DNA from: Nonomuraea turcica
GTDB taxonomy: Bacteria > Actinomycetota > Actinomycetes > Streptosporangiales > Streptosporangiaceae
NCBI RefSeq assembly: GCF_030718205.1
Contig: NZ_JAUZQF010000024.1
Coordinates: 113,811 to 177,810 of the forward strand
DNA length: 64,000 nt
Direction: 5' to 3'
A model generated the notes under the pieces. It saw nothing but the letters and a program-made list of their open reading frames with translations. It searched no databases and was not told where the DNA came from. Numbering within the stretch: position 1 is the stretch's first letter; each line of letters starts with the position of its first letter. The translations under genes and the position numbers were made by a program. Of the stretch, positions 16,672-25,200 are shown one piece after another.

Positions 16672-17089
16672 CTCCGGCTTTGTTGGAGGCCTAGGTGTGC
16701 CCTGACGAGCTCCGCGAGCGCGCGCCCCCTGGGCCGCTGCTCCGAGCCGGTCGTCCGGTGCGGAGCAGCGACCTCACCGGTGAGCTCGGCGCGACACCGC
16801 AGTTAACAGATTCCCGCACCGGGATCGCGCCGCGACCACCGTTCCCTCCCGCACCGGTTCGGGCGGTTCAACGGGCCGCTCAGGAGAGGCGCCGTACGGA
16901 GTCGGTGACCTTGCCGTCCTTCATCTCGGCGGTGGAACTCATTCACGCTTTGACGCGATCTTCCGCGCACGAGTTCTCCCTGCCGCGGGATTCTCCTGCT
17001 CCCCTTTCCTGACGACATGTTCCTCATCCAGCGGCTCCTGACCAAGGCGGGGCCTGTGGATTGTCTGCCGGCCCTGGCATTCTCGGTGC
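16672..17089. other. Intergenic stretch, nothing supported
   Basis: About 420 bases precede the haemoglobin gene. Short open frames exist on both strands but none has a ribosome site plus recognisable motifs. GCATTCTCGGTGC directly before the next ATG may be a leaderless -10 region, like the one before the methyltransferase at 7915. Confidence 0.4.
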
Positions 17090-17539
17090 ATGGAGACCGT
17101 GTATACGGCCGTGGGCGGCAGCAAGGGCCTGCTCCGCCTTGCCGAAGCGTGGCATGCTCGCGTGATGGCGGACGAGGTGGTCGGTCATGCCTTCAGCCAG
17201 GGCTTCCACCCTCAGCACACCGAGCGGCTGGCCGCGTACTGGGCCGAGGCACTTGGTGGACCGACCCTCTACTCCGATGAGTACGGCGACGAGACGTCCG
17301 TCGTGCGCATGCACAGCGGCAACGGCCCGCACGAGGAGATGGATCGCCGCGCGATCGCCTGCTTCGACCATGCTCTCGAGGACGTGGGGCTGACCACGCG
17401 GGAGCCGCTCCGGCAGGTGTTGCACGACTACTTCGCCTGGGCCACCGCCACGGCCATGGCCCGCTATCCGGAGTCCGCGGACGACGTACCGAAGGGCCTG
17501 AGCATCCCCCGGTGGTCATGGGACGGCCTGCAACGCTGA
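17090..17539 (+). CDS. Truncated haemoglobin-like protein (group II)
   Basis: A 149-residue protein matching group II truncated globins: TVYTAVGGSKGLLRLAEAWH at the N terminus, HAFSQGFHPQHTERLAAYWA (candidate proximal histidine region), and GLTTREPLRQVLHDYFAWAT at the C terminus. Such actinomycete proteins bind haem and O2 or NO. There is no clear ribosome site, and a -10-like CATTCT sits seven bases upstream of the ATG, suggesting a leaderless transcript. No redox partner gene is adjacent. Confidence 0.87.
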   Translation: METVYTAVGGSKGLLRLAEAWHARVMADEVVGHAFSQGFHPQHTERLAAYWAEALGGPTLYSDEYGDETSVVRMHSGNGPHEEMDRRAIACFDHALEDVGLTTREPLRQVLHDYFAWATATAMARYPESADDVPKGLSIPRWSWDGLQR

Positions 17540-17644
17540 GTCGCCTGCTTTCTCACACCGGATCGGGGTACATCCGCCGGTTCGGCCGGGAGACCGACCG
17601 TCGCGGCGTTTCCTCACGGGCCCGCACTTACGCAAGGCCGCGAC

Positions 17645-18306
17645 TCACCGCCGTCGCCGGCGCGTCGGCACCTGTGGAGTCTGGTCCTGTTCCGGTGCCT
17701 CGGGGTGTTCGACGCGGGTGGGGTTGCCGCGTACGAGCTCGTCATGGATGCGCCGGCGAGCGGCGGTGACGGCGCGCTCCGCCACCTCGTCGCCGTGCTC
17801 GATGCGCTCTCGCAGCAGCCGCAGGGCGATGCGGCGGTTGAGGCTGAACTGGCGCTCGGTGTCGACCACGACGACGATCCCGGTGGGCCGATGGGTCGCC
17901 CGTACCGCCGTGCTGGCCTTGTTGCGATGCTGACCGCCGGGGCCGCCGGTGCGGCAGCCGACGATGTCGACGTCCGCTTCCGTGAACGTCGTGCGCGGGA
18001 TGTCGACCTGGCACGGCTGGGCGATGACGTACCAGTTCTTTCGGCCGGTGCCGGCCCGGTAGGGGCTGGGGGCCTGCCAGCACAGGGTTCCGGTCCACGA
18101 GGCGGCGAACGCCTCGGCGGCGTCTCCTGCGATTCGGATAAGGACCGATCGGTAGGTGCCGGGCCGGTCACCGGAACAGTGTGGGCCCGGTGGGTCTCCA
18201 GGTCCTGCTGGGTGGCGTCGGCTTCCAGGCGGTGCAGCAGCCGGGCCAGGGCCCAGGCGCACTCCTGCGGGCCGCGCCCGGCGGACAGGAGCAGGTGGAC
18301 GCTCAC
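17645..18306 (-). pseudogene. prfH: PrfH-type peptide release factor homologue, frameshifted
   Basis: The gene begins at GTG 18306, overlapping the rtcB stop (GTGA), with MSVHLLLSAGRGPQECAWAL and ARLLHRLEAD, the usual PrfH N terminus. Around 18160-18185 the similarity moves to another frame, which continues GDRPGTYRSVLIRIAGDAAE, KNWYVIAQPCQVDIP, the GGQ loop TGGPGGQHRNKASTAVRATH and the C-terminal helix to 17645. A net -1 shift is required to join the parts. Both frames stay open across a long overlap, so this could be a recent mutation, a sequence error or, less likely, programmed frameshifting. The intact protein would act on damaged ribosomes. Confidence 0.75.
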
Positions 18307-19496
18307 GACCGCCCCCGCTTACGGCGATGCTCCCGGTGGTCTCTCTGATCAGCCGTCTTGTACGTGACCAGCGGGATCGTGGTGGCCACGGGTGTGGCCA
18401 GGTCATGGTGGACGAGGTCGTCGACCACCTGCTCGATGCGCTTGTACGCCGACGGCGCCTCCTCGAACAGCAACTGCCGGTCGCCGCACACCACCAGTGA
18501 CCCCATGGGCGTGCGGCGCAGCTCTTCAACCGTGTGCTTGGCCTTCCCCCGGCGCAGCGCGTCCGCACGGGACATCTTGCGGCCCGCACCGTGGGCCACG
18601 GAATGGTTGGCGTCCGGCCCGGCGTGGCCTGCCACGAGATAGGACGGGGTGCCTCGCGTACCGGCGATGAGCACGTCACGGCCGTCACCCGGCGCCGCCC
18701 CCTTGCGGTGCAGGTAGATGCCGTCGCGGACCTCGACCAGGTTGTGGCACTGGTCGACGATCGGCTCGGTGGGCTCGGCCCCCAGGGCATGGGCGACCCG
18801 GGCGGCCAGCAGCCGCCGGTTGAGCGACCCCCAACGTACGGCGTCGTCATGCATCGCCAGGTAGGCATCGGGATCAGGGGCGGGGGCCGCGCCGTGGACC
18901 TCGGTGTGGGCTCGCAGGATCCGCTCGCCCAGCCCTCGGGAACCGCTGTGGACGATGAGCACCAGGTCGCCAGTGGCGAGTCCGAGCCGGTTCGCGTGCT
19001 CCGGCTCGAAGACGCTCCCGATCCGCGCCAGCTCGACGAAGTGGTTGCCCCGGCCGACCGTCCCGAGCCCTTCGACGTGACTTGCGGGGATGTCGCCTTT
19101 CACCACGGTCCAGGCGGGATCGTCGGCATCCTGCTCAGGGTCGAGCGCGCGATCGAGGTCGGGGAACCGGGCGGCGAGCTTCTCGGGGATGGCGCGCTTG
19201 AGTTTGATGGGGAACACGGCGATACCGCAACCGATGTCGGAGCCCACCAGGAACGGGTAGAGGACGGTCGACGCCATGGCGGCGCCGATGGGGGCGCCCT
19301 TGCCGGGGTGCAGGTCCGGCATGGCGGCGACGTGCATCATGCCGTCAAGGGCGGCCACCTGACGGCACTGCGCGACGGCATCGGACTCGATCCAGCTCGT
19401 GGGGGAGGCGAACACGGTGACCGTGGCCGCAGCGGCCGGAGGCAGGGAGTGTTGCTGAGACAAAGACGCTCTCTTCGCTGAACAGGGTGTGGGCAT
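18303..19496 (-). CDS. rtcB: RtcB-family RNA ligase paired with PrfH
   Basis: A 397-residue RtcB of the PrfH-linked type. Metal and GMP motifs are visible: MPDLHPGKGAPIGAA, VGSDIGCGIAVFP with the Asp-Cys pair, GRGNHFVELARIG, HSGSRGLG and the guanylylated-His motif VAHGAGRKMSRADA. RtcB joins 3'-phosphate or cyclic phosphate ends to 5'-OH ends. In RtcB2-PrfH operons the pair is known to repair ribosomes cut in the decoding centre, as by colicin E3. ATG 19496 was used, but no good ribosome site is visible and a later start near codon 12 is possible. Its partner gene is frameshifted here. Confidence 0.92.
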   Translation of the reverse strand: MPTPCSAKRASLSQQHSLPPAAAATVTVFASPTSWIESDAVAQCRQVAALDGMMHVAAMPDLHPGKGAPIGAAMASTVLYPFLVGSDIGCGIAVFPIKLKRAIPEKLAARFPDLDRALDPEQDADDPAWTVVKGDIPASHVEGLGTVGRGNHFVELARIGSVFEPEHANRLGLATGDLVLIVHSGSRGLGERILRAHTEVHGAAPAPDPDAYLAMHDDAVRWGSLNRRLLAARVAHALGAEPTEPIVDQCHNLVEVRDGIYLHRKGAAPGDGRDVLIAGTRGTPSYLVAGHAGPDANHSVAHGAGRKMSRADALRRGKAKHTVEELRRTPMGSLVVCGDRQLLFEEAPSAYKRIEQVVDDLVHHDLATPVATTIPLVTYKTADQRDHREHRRKRGRS

Positions 19497-19683
19497 GCGG
19501 CATCACGGCGGCGAGTGAGCGCCGTGGCATCTCGAAATAGCGGTGCTGTCCGTCAGAGCCTCATGGACACCACATTCCCCGAGCCCGCCACGCGAGGCAA
19601 ACGATTTTCGGCCGGACCCCGATCGCAGAGCCGAACCTCGACCGCGTGAATGGGCCGTCCCGTCAGGATCGTGCGCACGCCGT

Positions 19684-19720
19684 CGTGTCACAGGGGTTCG
19701 AAGCGGACCCCTGTGACACG
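19684..19720. other. Perfect 14-bp inverted repeat
   Basis: CGTGTCACAGGGGT and ACCCCTGTGACACG flank a nine-base centre. It lies 15 bases beyond the stop of the minus-strand hypothetical gene. A terminator is likely, although no U-tract follows on either strand; an operator or element end is the alternative. Confidence 0.7.
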
Positions 19721-19734
19721 AGGCTGACATCCCA

Positions 19735-20136
19735 TCAGGCGGCGTCGAGGGCTGCGGTGATCTTGCGGGCCATCTCGGCCACGGTGGGGCTGGGCTCGCT
19801 CTGGCCGTGGCCGGCGGCCTCGATGGCGACGAGAACGGCGCGGCGGAAGTTGTCGGCCTCGGCGGCGTCCAGCTGCTCGAGCAGGGTCATGGATGCGGTC
19901 AGGGCGGGCAGCACCTGGTCGGCGAGGGCGGCGGTGGTCTTGCTGCTGTACAGGCCCTTGGGCGCCTTGGTGAGCACGTGCCCGACGACGCCGGTGGCGG
20001 AGGTCAGGGCGATGGAGGCCTGGGTGGCGGCCTTGTGCGGGGAGCCGGCGGCGCCGGCGGCGGTGATCAGGGAGACGGCGCCCCAGGCGGCGGTGCGGAG
20101 GGTGTGCTGGTCCTGCTCGGAGAGGGTGATGGCCAT
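19735..20136 (-). CDS. Conserved actinobacterial protein of unknown function
   Basis: A 133-residue protein starting MAITLSEQDQHTLRTAAWGA with AAGGAG ten bases upstream. It is alanine-rich and all-helical in appearance, with GSPHKAATQASIALTSATG, then LADQVLPALTASMTLLEQLD and EADNFRRAVLVAIEAAGHGQ. I recall close relatives in many actinomycetes as hypothetical proteins of the same length, but no function. It has no cysteines, signal peptide or membrane segment. A strong inverted repeat follows the stop. Confidence 0.8.
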   Translation of the reverse strand: MAITLSEQDQHTLRTAAWGAVSLITAAGAAGSPHKAATQASIALTSATGVVGHVLTKAPKGLYSSKTTAALADQVLPALTASMTLLEQLDAAEADNFRRAVLVAIEAAGHGQSEPSPTVAEMARKITAALDAA

Positions 20137-20390
20137 GATGGTGTGCTCCTTGGGAGAGGTGGGGTCTTGCTGGTGCCCGGTGGCCCCGGCCTCGTGGCCG
20201 TGACCGCCGCGCCGTTCATGGCCTTTACGATCGCCGACCCCTCTGATAGCGGGCCGTCGCCGTGCTGACGCGGCCGCTGACACGGCACGCATGGCCTGGC
20301 GCTGGAACCCGCCGTGCTGACGTCAGACCTGGCCGGCTCGTCCCGGCCGGCCCCTCCAACGGTGAGCATCGAAGCAATCCCCGAAGAGGC

Positions 20391-20786
20391 TTAGGGCGCA
20401 CAATCTGGGACGTTGTCCCGCAAACCCAGACGGCTCTCGTAGACGGCCACCTTGTGGGTGATCAGCTTGAGGCACTCGTTGAGTTCATGCATCTGGGCGA
20501 GCACCCGTTCGCGATGTTCGCGCAACACCTCCAGCCGTTCCACCTCGTTGCCTTGGCCCGCCCTGACGAGCTCGGTGTAGCGCCGGATATCGGTCAGGGG
20601 CATGCCGGAGGCCCGCAGCCGGATGCACACGCCCAGCCAGTCGACGTCACCCTCGCTGTAGACCCGGTGCCCTGCGGTTCCCCGCCGTACCGGCTGGGCC
20701 AGCAGCCCCTCCCGCTCGTAGAACCGGAGTGTGTGCACGCTGAGCCCGGTGCGCTCGGCGACCTGACCGATGCTCAAACCCAACAT
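20391..20786 (-). CDS. MerR-family transcriptional regulator
   Basis: A 131-residue protein with the DNA-binding domain LSIGQVAERTGLSVHTLRFY and EREGLL at residues 4-29, then GHRVYSEGDVDWLGVCIRLR and the dimerisation coiled coil. It is divergent from an aldo/keto reductase gene and separated by 49 bases that hold a 19-bp-spacer promoter. It is expected to control that gene. The C-terminal effector part is short, with one cysteine in NVPDCAP, so a redox or electrophile signal is possible but unproven. Confidence 0.92.
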   Translation of the reverse strand: MLGLSIGQVAERTGLSVHTLRFYEREGLLAQPVRRGTAGHRVYSEGDVDWLGVCIRLRASGMPLTDIRRYTELVRAGQGNEVERLEVLREHRERVLAQMHELNECLKLITHKVAVYESRLGLRDNVPDCAP

Positions 20787-20796
20787 GTGGCCCAGT

Positions 20797-20836
20797 TTGA
20801 CCTAGAGTCGGCTCTAGATTCTACGGTTCCGAAGTA
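20797..20836 (+). promoter_or_regulatory. MerR-type promoter and operator of the aldo/keto reductase gene
   Basis: TTGACC (20797-20802) and TACGGT (20822-20827) are 19 bases apart. The spacer holds the inverted repeat CTAGAGTCGGCTCTAG. The start codon at 20836 lies eight bases after the -10 box without a ribosome site, so the transcript is probably leaderless. The layout repeats that of the MerR/SDR pair at 15.8 kb with a different operator sequence. Confidence 0.75.
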
Positions 20837-21885
20837 TGAGATATCGCATCCTCGGCGGCACTGGTATCGAGGTCAGCACCCACTGCCTCGGCACCATGAT
20901 GTTCGGCTCGGCCGGCAACCCCGACCACGATGACAGCATCCGCATCATCCACACCGCCCTCGACCACGGGATCAACTTCGTCGACACCGCCGACATGTAC
21001 TCGGCGGGCGAATCCGAGGAGATTGTGGGCAAGGCGCTGCAGGGCCGGCGGGACGAGGTGGTGCTGGCGACGAAGGTGCACTTCCAGATGGGGGAGGGGC
21101 CCAACCGCAGCGGCAACTCGCGGCGTTGGATCATGCGCGAGGTCGAGGCGAGTCTCAAGCGGCTGCGCACCGACTGGATCGACCTCTACCAGATCCACCG
21201 CCCCGACCACCGGACCGACATCGAGGAGACCCTCTCCGCACTGACCGATCTGGTACGGCAGGGCAAAATCCGGGCCTTCGGCAGCTCGGCCTTCCCGGCG
21301 CACGAGACGGTCGAGGCCTACCACGTGGCCCGGCAGCGAGGCTTGTACCGGTTCCGCACCGAGCAGCCGCCGTACAACATCCTGGCCCGCGGCATCGAGG
21401 GCGACGTCCTTCCCACGGCGCAGCGGCTCGGCATGGGCGTGCTCACCTACAGCCCGCTGGGCTGGGGGTTCCTGACCGGCCGTTACCGCAAGGGGCAGCA
21501 GGTCGACATGTCGCGGGGCCGCGCCGCGCGCGCGCCAGAACGGTTCGACCCGTCCATCCCGGTCAACGCAGCCAAGCTGGAGATCGTCGAGGAACTGGTG
21601 AAACTGGCGGACGAGCTCGGCTGCACCCTGCCGGCGCTGGCCATCGCCTTCGTCGCGTCACATCCGGCGGTCACCTCGGTCATCCTCGGCCCGCGCACGA
21701 TGGAGCAGCTGGATGGCTTGCTGAAGGGCGCCTCGCTGGTGCTCGACGACACCGTGCTCGACCGGATCGACGAACTCGTGCCGCCCGGCACCAACGTCTA
21801 CCACCCTGTCGGCCTCTGGAGCCCCGCACCCCTGACCGACCCCGCATTGCGCCGCCGCCCGCTCGGCGACCGCGCCGCGAGCTGA
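20836..21885 (+). CDS. Aldo/keto reductase
   Basis: A 349-residue TIM-barrel NADPH-dependent oxidoreductase. Catalytic residues are visible as Asp and Tyr in FVDTADMYSAGESE, Lys in VVLATKVHF and His in LYQIHRPDHRTDIEE. The cofactor loop is in SVILGPRTMEQLDGLLKG. It resembles the YajO/Tas-like subgroup. It is controlled by a divergent MerR gene through a 19-bp-spacer promoter, which suggests detoxification of a carbonyl compound. The substrate is unknown. Confidence 0.92.
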   Translation: MRYRILGGTGIEVSTHCLGTMMFGSAGNPDHDDSIRIIHTALDHGINFVDTADMYSAGESEEIVGKALQGRRDEVVLATKVHFQMGEGPNRSGNSRRWIMREVEASLKRLRTDWIDLYQIHRPDHRTDIEETLSALTDLVRQGKIRAFGSSAFPAHETVEAYHVARQRGLYRFRTEQPPYNILARGIEGDVLPTAQRLGMGVLTYSPLGWGFLTGRYRKGQQVDMSRGRAARAPERFDPSIPVNAAKLEIVEELVKLADELGCTLPALAIAFVASHPAVTSVILGPRTMEQLDGLLKGASLVLDDTVLDRIDELVPPGTNVYHPVGLWSPAPLTDPALRRRPLGDRAAS

Positions 21886-22244
21886 CCCAGAATGAAATAT
21901 TGGCGGAGGTGACCATCTGCAAACGGGCAGGTGACTTTGTCGGACATCACGATCTTCGGCACTGCGGGCCTGCTGCTGGCCGTCCAGCCCTGCGCTGAGC
22001 GTGTCAGTCGCTGCGAGCACCGGGGCGGAGGCGGCGTCGAACAAGTCGAGGGCCACGTTCTCCAGACCCGATCTCATCGCCGCCCACCAGACTCGCCGGG
22101 ATGCTCAAGCAACCCTGGAACCCTTAAGCAGATCAAGCCCTGGAATTCCTTACATGACCCCTGGACGATACGACACCAGGTGTGGTTTGTTATCTCGCGC
22201 GTCATGCGATGACGAAGAGGGATCAATCAGACGGCGGAGGGGTC
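21886..22244. other. Intergenic stretch before the STAND-WD40 gene
   Basis: No gene is convincing in these 359 bases. A minus-strand frame with GLENVALDLFDAASAPVLAA has protein-like composition but no ribosome site. A 5' extension of the downstream gene to an ATG at 22209 or 22182 is possible. Confidence 0.4.
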
Positions 22245-25200
22245 ATGGGGAGGCCCGAACGCCCGCTCGACCCAGCGGCCGGCCCGGTCCAGGCCTTCGC
22301 CTGGCACCTACGGCTGTTGCGCGACCGGACCGGCCGGATGAGCTACCGTCGGCTGGCACGGCTGGCCCACTACTCCGCCAGCACGCTCTCCAGCGCTGCC
22401 AAAGGCGAGCGGCTGCCCTCCCTGGAGGTGACCCTCGCCTACGTCCGCGCCCTCGGCGGAGACGAGGAGGAGTGGCGGGCGCGCTGGCGGGCGGCGGCCG
22501 ACACGCCGGACCACCAGGACCGGGAGCCGCCCTGCCCGTACCAGGGGTTGATGACCTTCCAGCCGGAGCATGGCGACCGGTTCTTCGGCCGTGACCGCCT
22601 GCTCGAACGCCTCCGCGAGCTGGCCGACCGACAGCCAGTGATCACCGTCTTCGGCGCCTCGGGGAGCGGCAAGTCGTCGCTGCTGCGGGCAGGGCTGATG
22701 GGCGCGCTGAGCGGGGACCCCCGCTGGCGGACCATGCTCACCACCCCCACCGCGCACCCCCTGGACGCGCTGGCCGGCCAGGTGGCGAAGATGTCCGGCC
22801 TGGACGTGCACCGGCTCCGCGAGGAACTCGCCGACGATCCCGCCACCCTGGACATCGCCGTGCGAGGCGCGCTCCCGGACGATAGCCGCGCGCTGCTGGT
22901 TGTGGACCAGTTCGAGGAGGTGTTCACACTCTGCGCCGACGACGGCGAACGACGCGCCTTCGTGGCCGCCCTGCTCGACCTCGCGCTCGGCCCCGAGCGG
23001 CGCACCGGGGTCGTGCTCGGGGTGCGGGCCGACTTCATCGGCCACCTGGATCCCCGCCTGGTGGCCCTCACGGCGGACGCCCAGCTCGTGGTCGGGCCGC
23101 CCGTCACCGGCGAAATGCGGGAGATCGTGCTGCTGCCCGCCGCCCGAGCCGGGCTCACCGTGGATCCGGACCTGCTCGCCACCGTGCTGGCCGACACCGA
23201 AGCCGAGCCGGGCGCGCTGCCGCTGCTCTCCCACGCTTTACAGGAAACCTGGCGGAACCGGACCAGCGAGCGGCTGACGCTCGCCGCCTACCAGGCGACC
23301 GGAGGGGTCAGGGGCGCCATCGCCCAGAGCGCGGAACGCGTGTACGGCGAGTTCGACGCCGCGTATCGGCAGCCGGCCCGCCGGATCTTCCTCCGGCTCA
23401 CTGCCCTCGGCGAGGGCACCGAGGACACTCGCCGCCCGATCGCCCGCGCCGAACTGGTCGGAATCGGCGACCCCCAGGCCGTCGCCGACGTGCTGGCCCG
23501 GCTGGCCGATGCCCGCCTGGTTGTGCTCGGCGAGGAGTCGGTGGAGGTGGCCCACGAGGCGCTGATCCGGGCCTGGCCCCGGTTGCACCGCTGGCTCACC
23601 GACGACCGCGCCAACCTGCTCACCCACCGGCGGCTCACCGACGCCGCGTACCGCTGGCAGGACCTGCGCCGCGACCCTGGCGCGCTCTACCGGGGCGCGC
23701 AGCTGGCCGCGGCCGCGGCCTTGGCGGCCGACCACCCGGCCGAGCTGAACCAGCTGGAGTCGGCCTTCCTGCAGGCCAGCCGTGGTCTGGAACGGCGCAG
23801 GACGCGCCTGCTCGCCCGCGCGGTAGCGGTGCTGGCGGTGCTGCTGCTGGCCGCCGTGGCGGCAGGGGGCGTGGCGTTGCGGCAGGGCGGGGAGGCCGAG
23901 CGCCAGCGGAACGTGGCCGTCTCGCACCAAGTGTCGTTGCAGGCCCGCGAACTGCTGGGCACCGACCCCGACCTGGCGGGACTGCTGGCCATCGTCGCGT
24001 ACGGCCTGACCCCGGACGCCGAGACCACGGGCGGCCTGATCAGCGCCGCGTCCGCCGCCCGCCGCCGGATCGAGCTGAACACCGGCGGTGCCTCGATCTT
24101 CGAGACGGCCCCGGACCCGCGCGGCGGGCTACTGGCCACGGGCGGTGCCGACGGCCTGGTCAAGGTGTGGGATCCGGCCGGACGCGCGGTGGTCAGGACC
24201 TTCACCGAACATGTGGACCCCGCCGACCCCATGCTGGTCCGCCGGGTCGCCTACACCGGCGACGGCCGGGTGCTGGCCTCGCTGGGCCGGCGGCCGGGGC
24301 GACCGCCGAGCGTGGGCTTGGTGGTGGCGCGGGATCCGGACACCGGACGGGAGGTTTTCCGACGGGCCGCCGACGAGGTCACGGACGCGATGGCGATCAG
24401 CCAGGACGGGACGCTGCTGGCGTTCGGGACCGGCCGTGGCCGGATCGAGGTGTGGAACCTGCGCGACGGCACCCACCGGGTGCTCCACGGCCATCGAACC
24501 GTCGTCATCGACCTGACCTTCAGCCACGACGGGGCACTGCTGGTCTCCACCTCGGGACGGCAGGACGGGCCGATGGTCTGGGAGACAGCCACCGGGCGGC
24601 GGCGCCCCGCCGTCCCCGCAGCCTTCGTCCACCGGGTGGCCTTCGGGTCCGGACGTCTGCTTGTCACCGCCGCCGAACGGCTGGGCGTGCGCTTCTGGGA
24701 CCTCGATGGGGAGCGGCCGGTCGAAGTGAGTGCACTGCCGAAGCTGACGCCGTACGCGTGGGACATCTCGGCGCCGGTGGGGGACCGGATCGCGCTGGCT
24801 GACGAGAACGGCTTGATCACCATCTGGGACTACCGGCGGAATGAGCTGATCGAGACCTACCAGGACCGGACCAGGGCCGAGACGCTGACGGTGGCACTCA
24901 GCCCGGATGGCCGCCGCCTGGTCTCGTCCGGGTTCGGCGGGACGATCGTGGTGCGGGAGCCGGTGCTGCCGCCGTTCGGCGGGCACAGTGCGGCGGTCAA
25001 CGCGGTCGAGATCAGCCCGGACGGCTCGGTCATCGCCTCCGCCGGCAGCGACGGCACCGTGCGGCTGTGGGACGGCGCGGGCAACCCGCTCCGGCGGCTG
25101 GACGGTCTCACCGACCACGCCGAGGCCGTCGCCTTCAGCCCGGGCGGGACGAGCCTGGCGGTGGTGACCCGCGACCACCAGGTGGTCCTCTGGGATCCGG

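Noticed and set aside
19684..19720. Possible tRNA (GGTTCGAAGC resembles a T-arm)
   Set aside because: The 14-base uninterrupted stem and nine-base loop do not fold into a cloverleaf, and no acceptor or anticodon arm is present.
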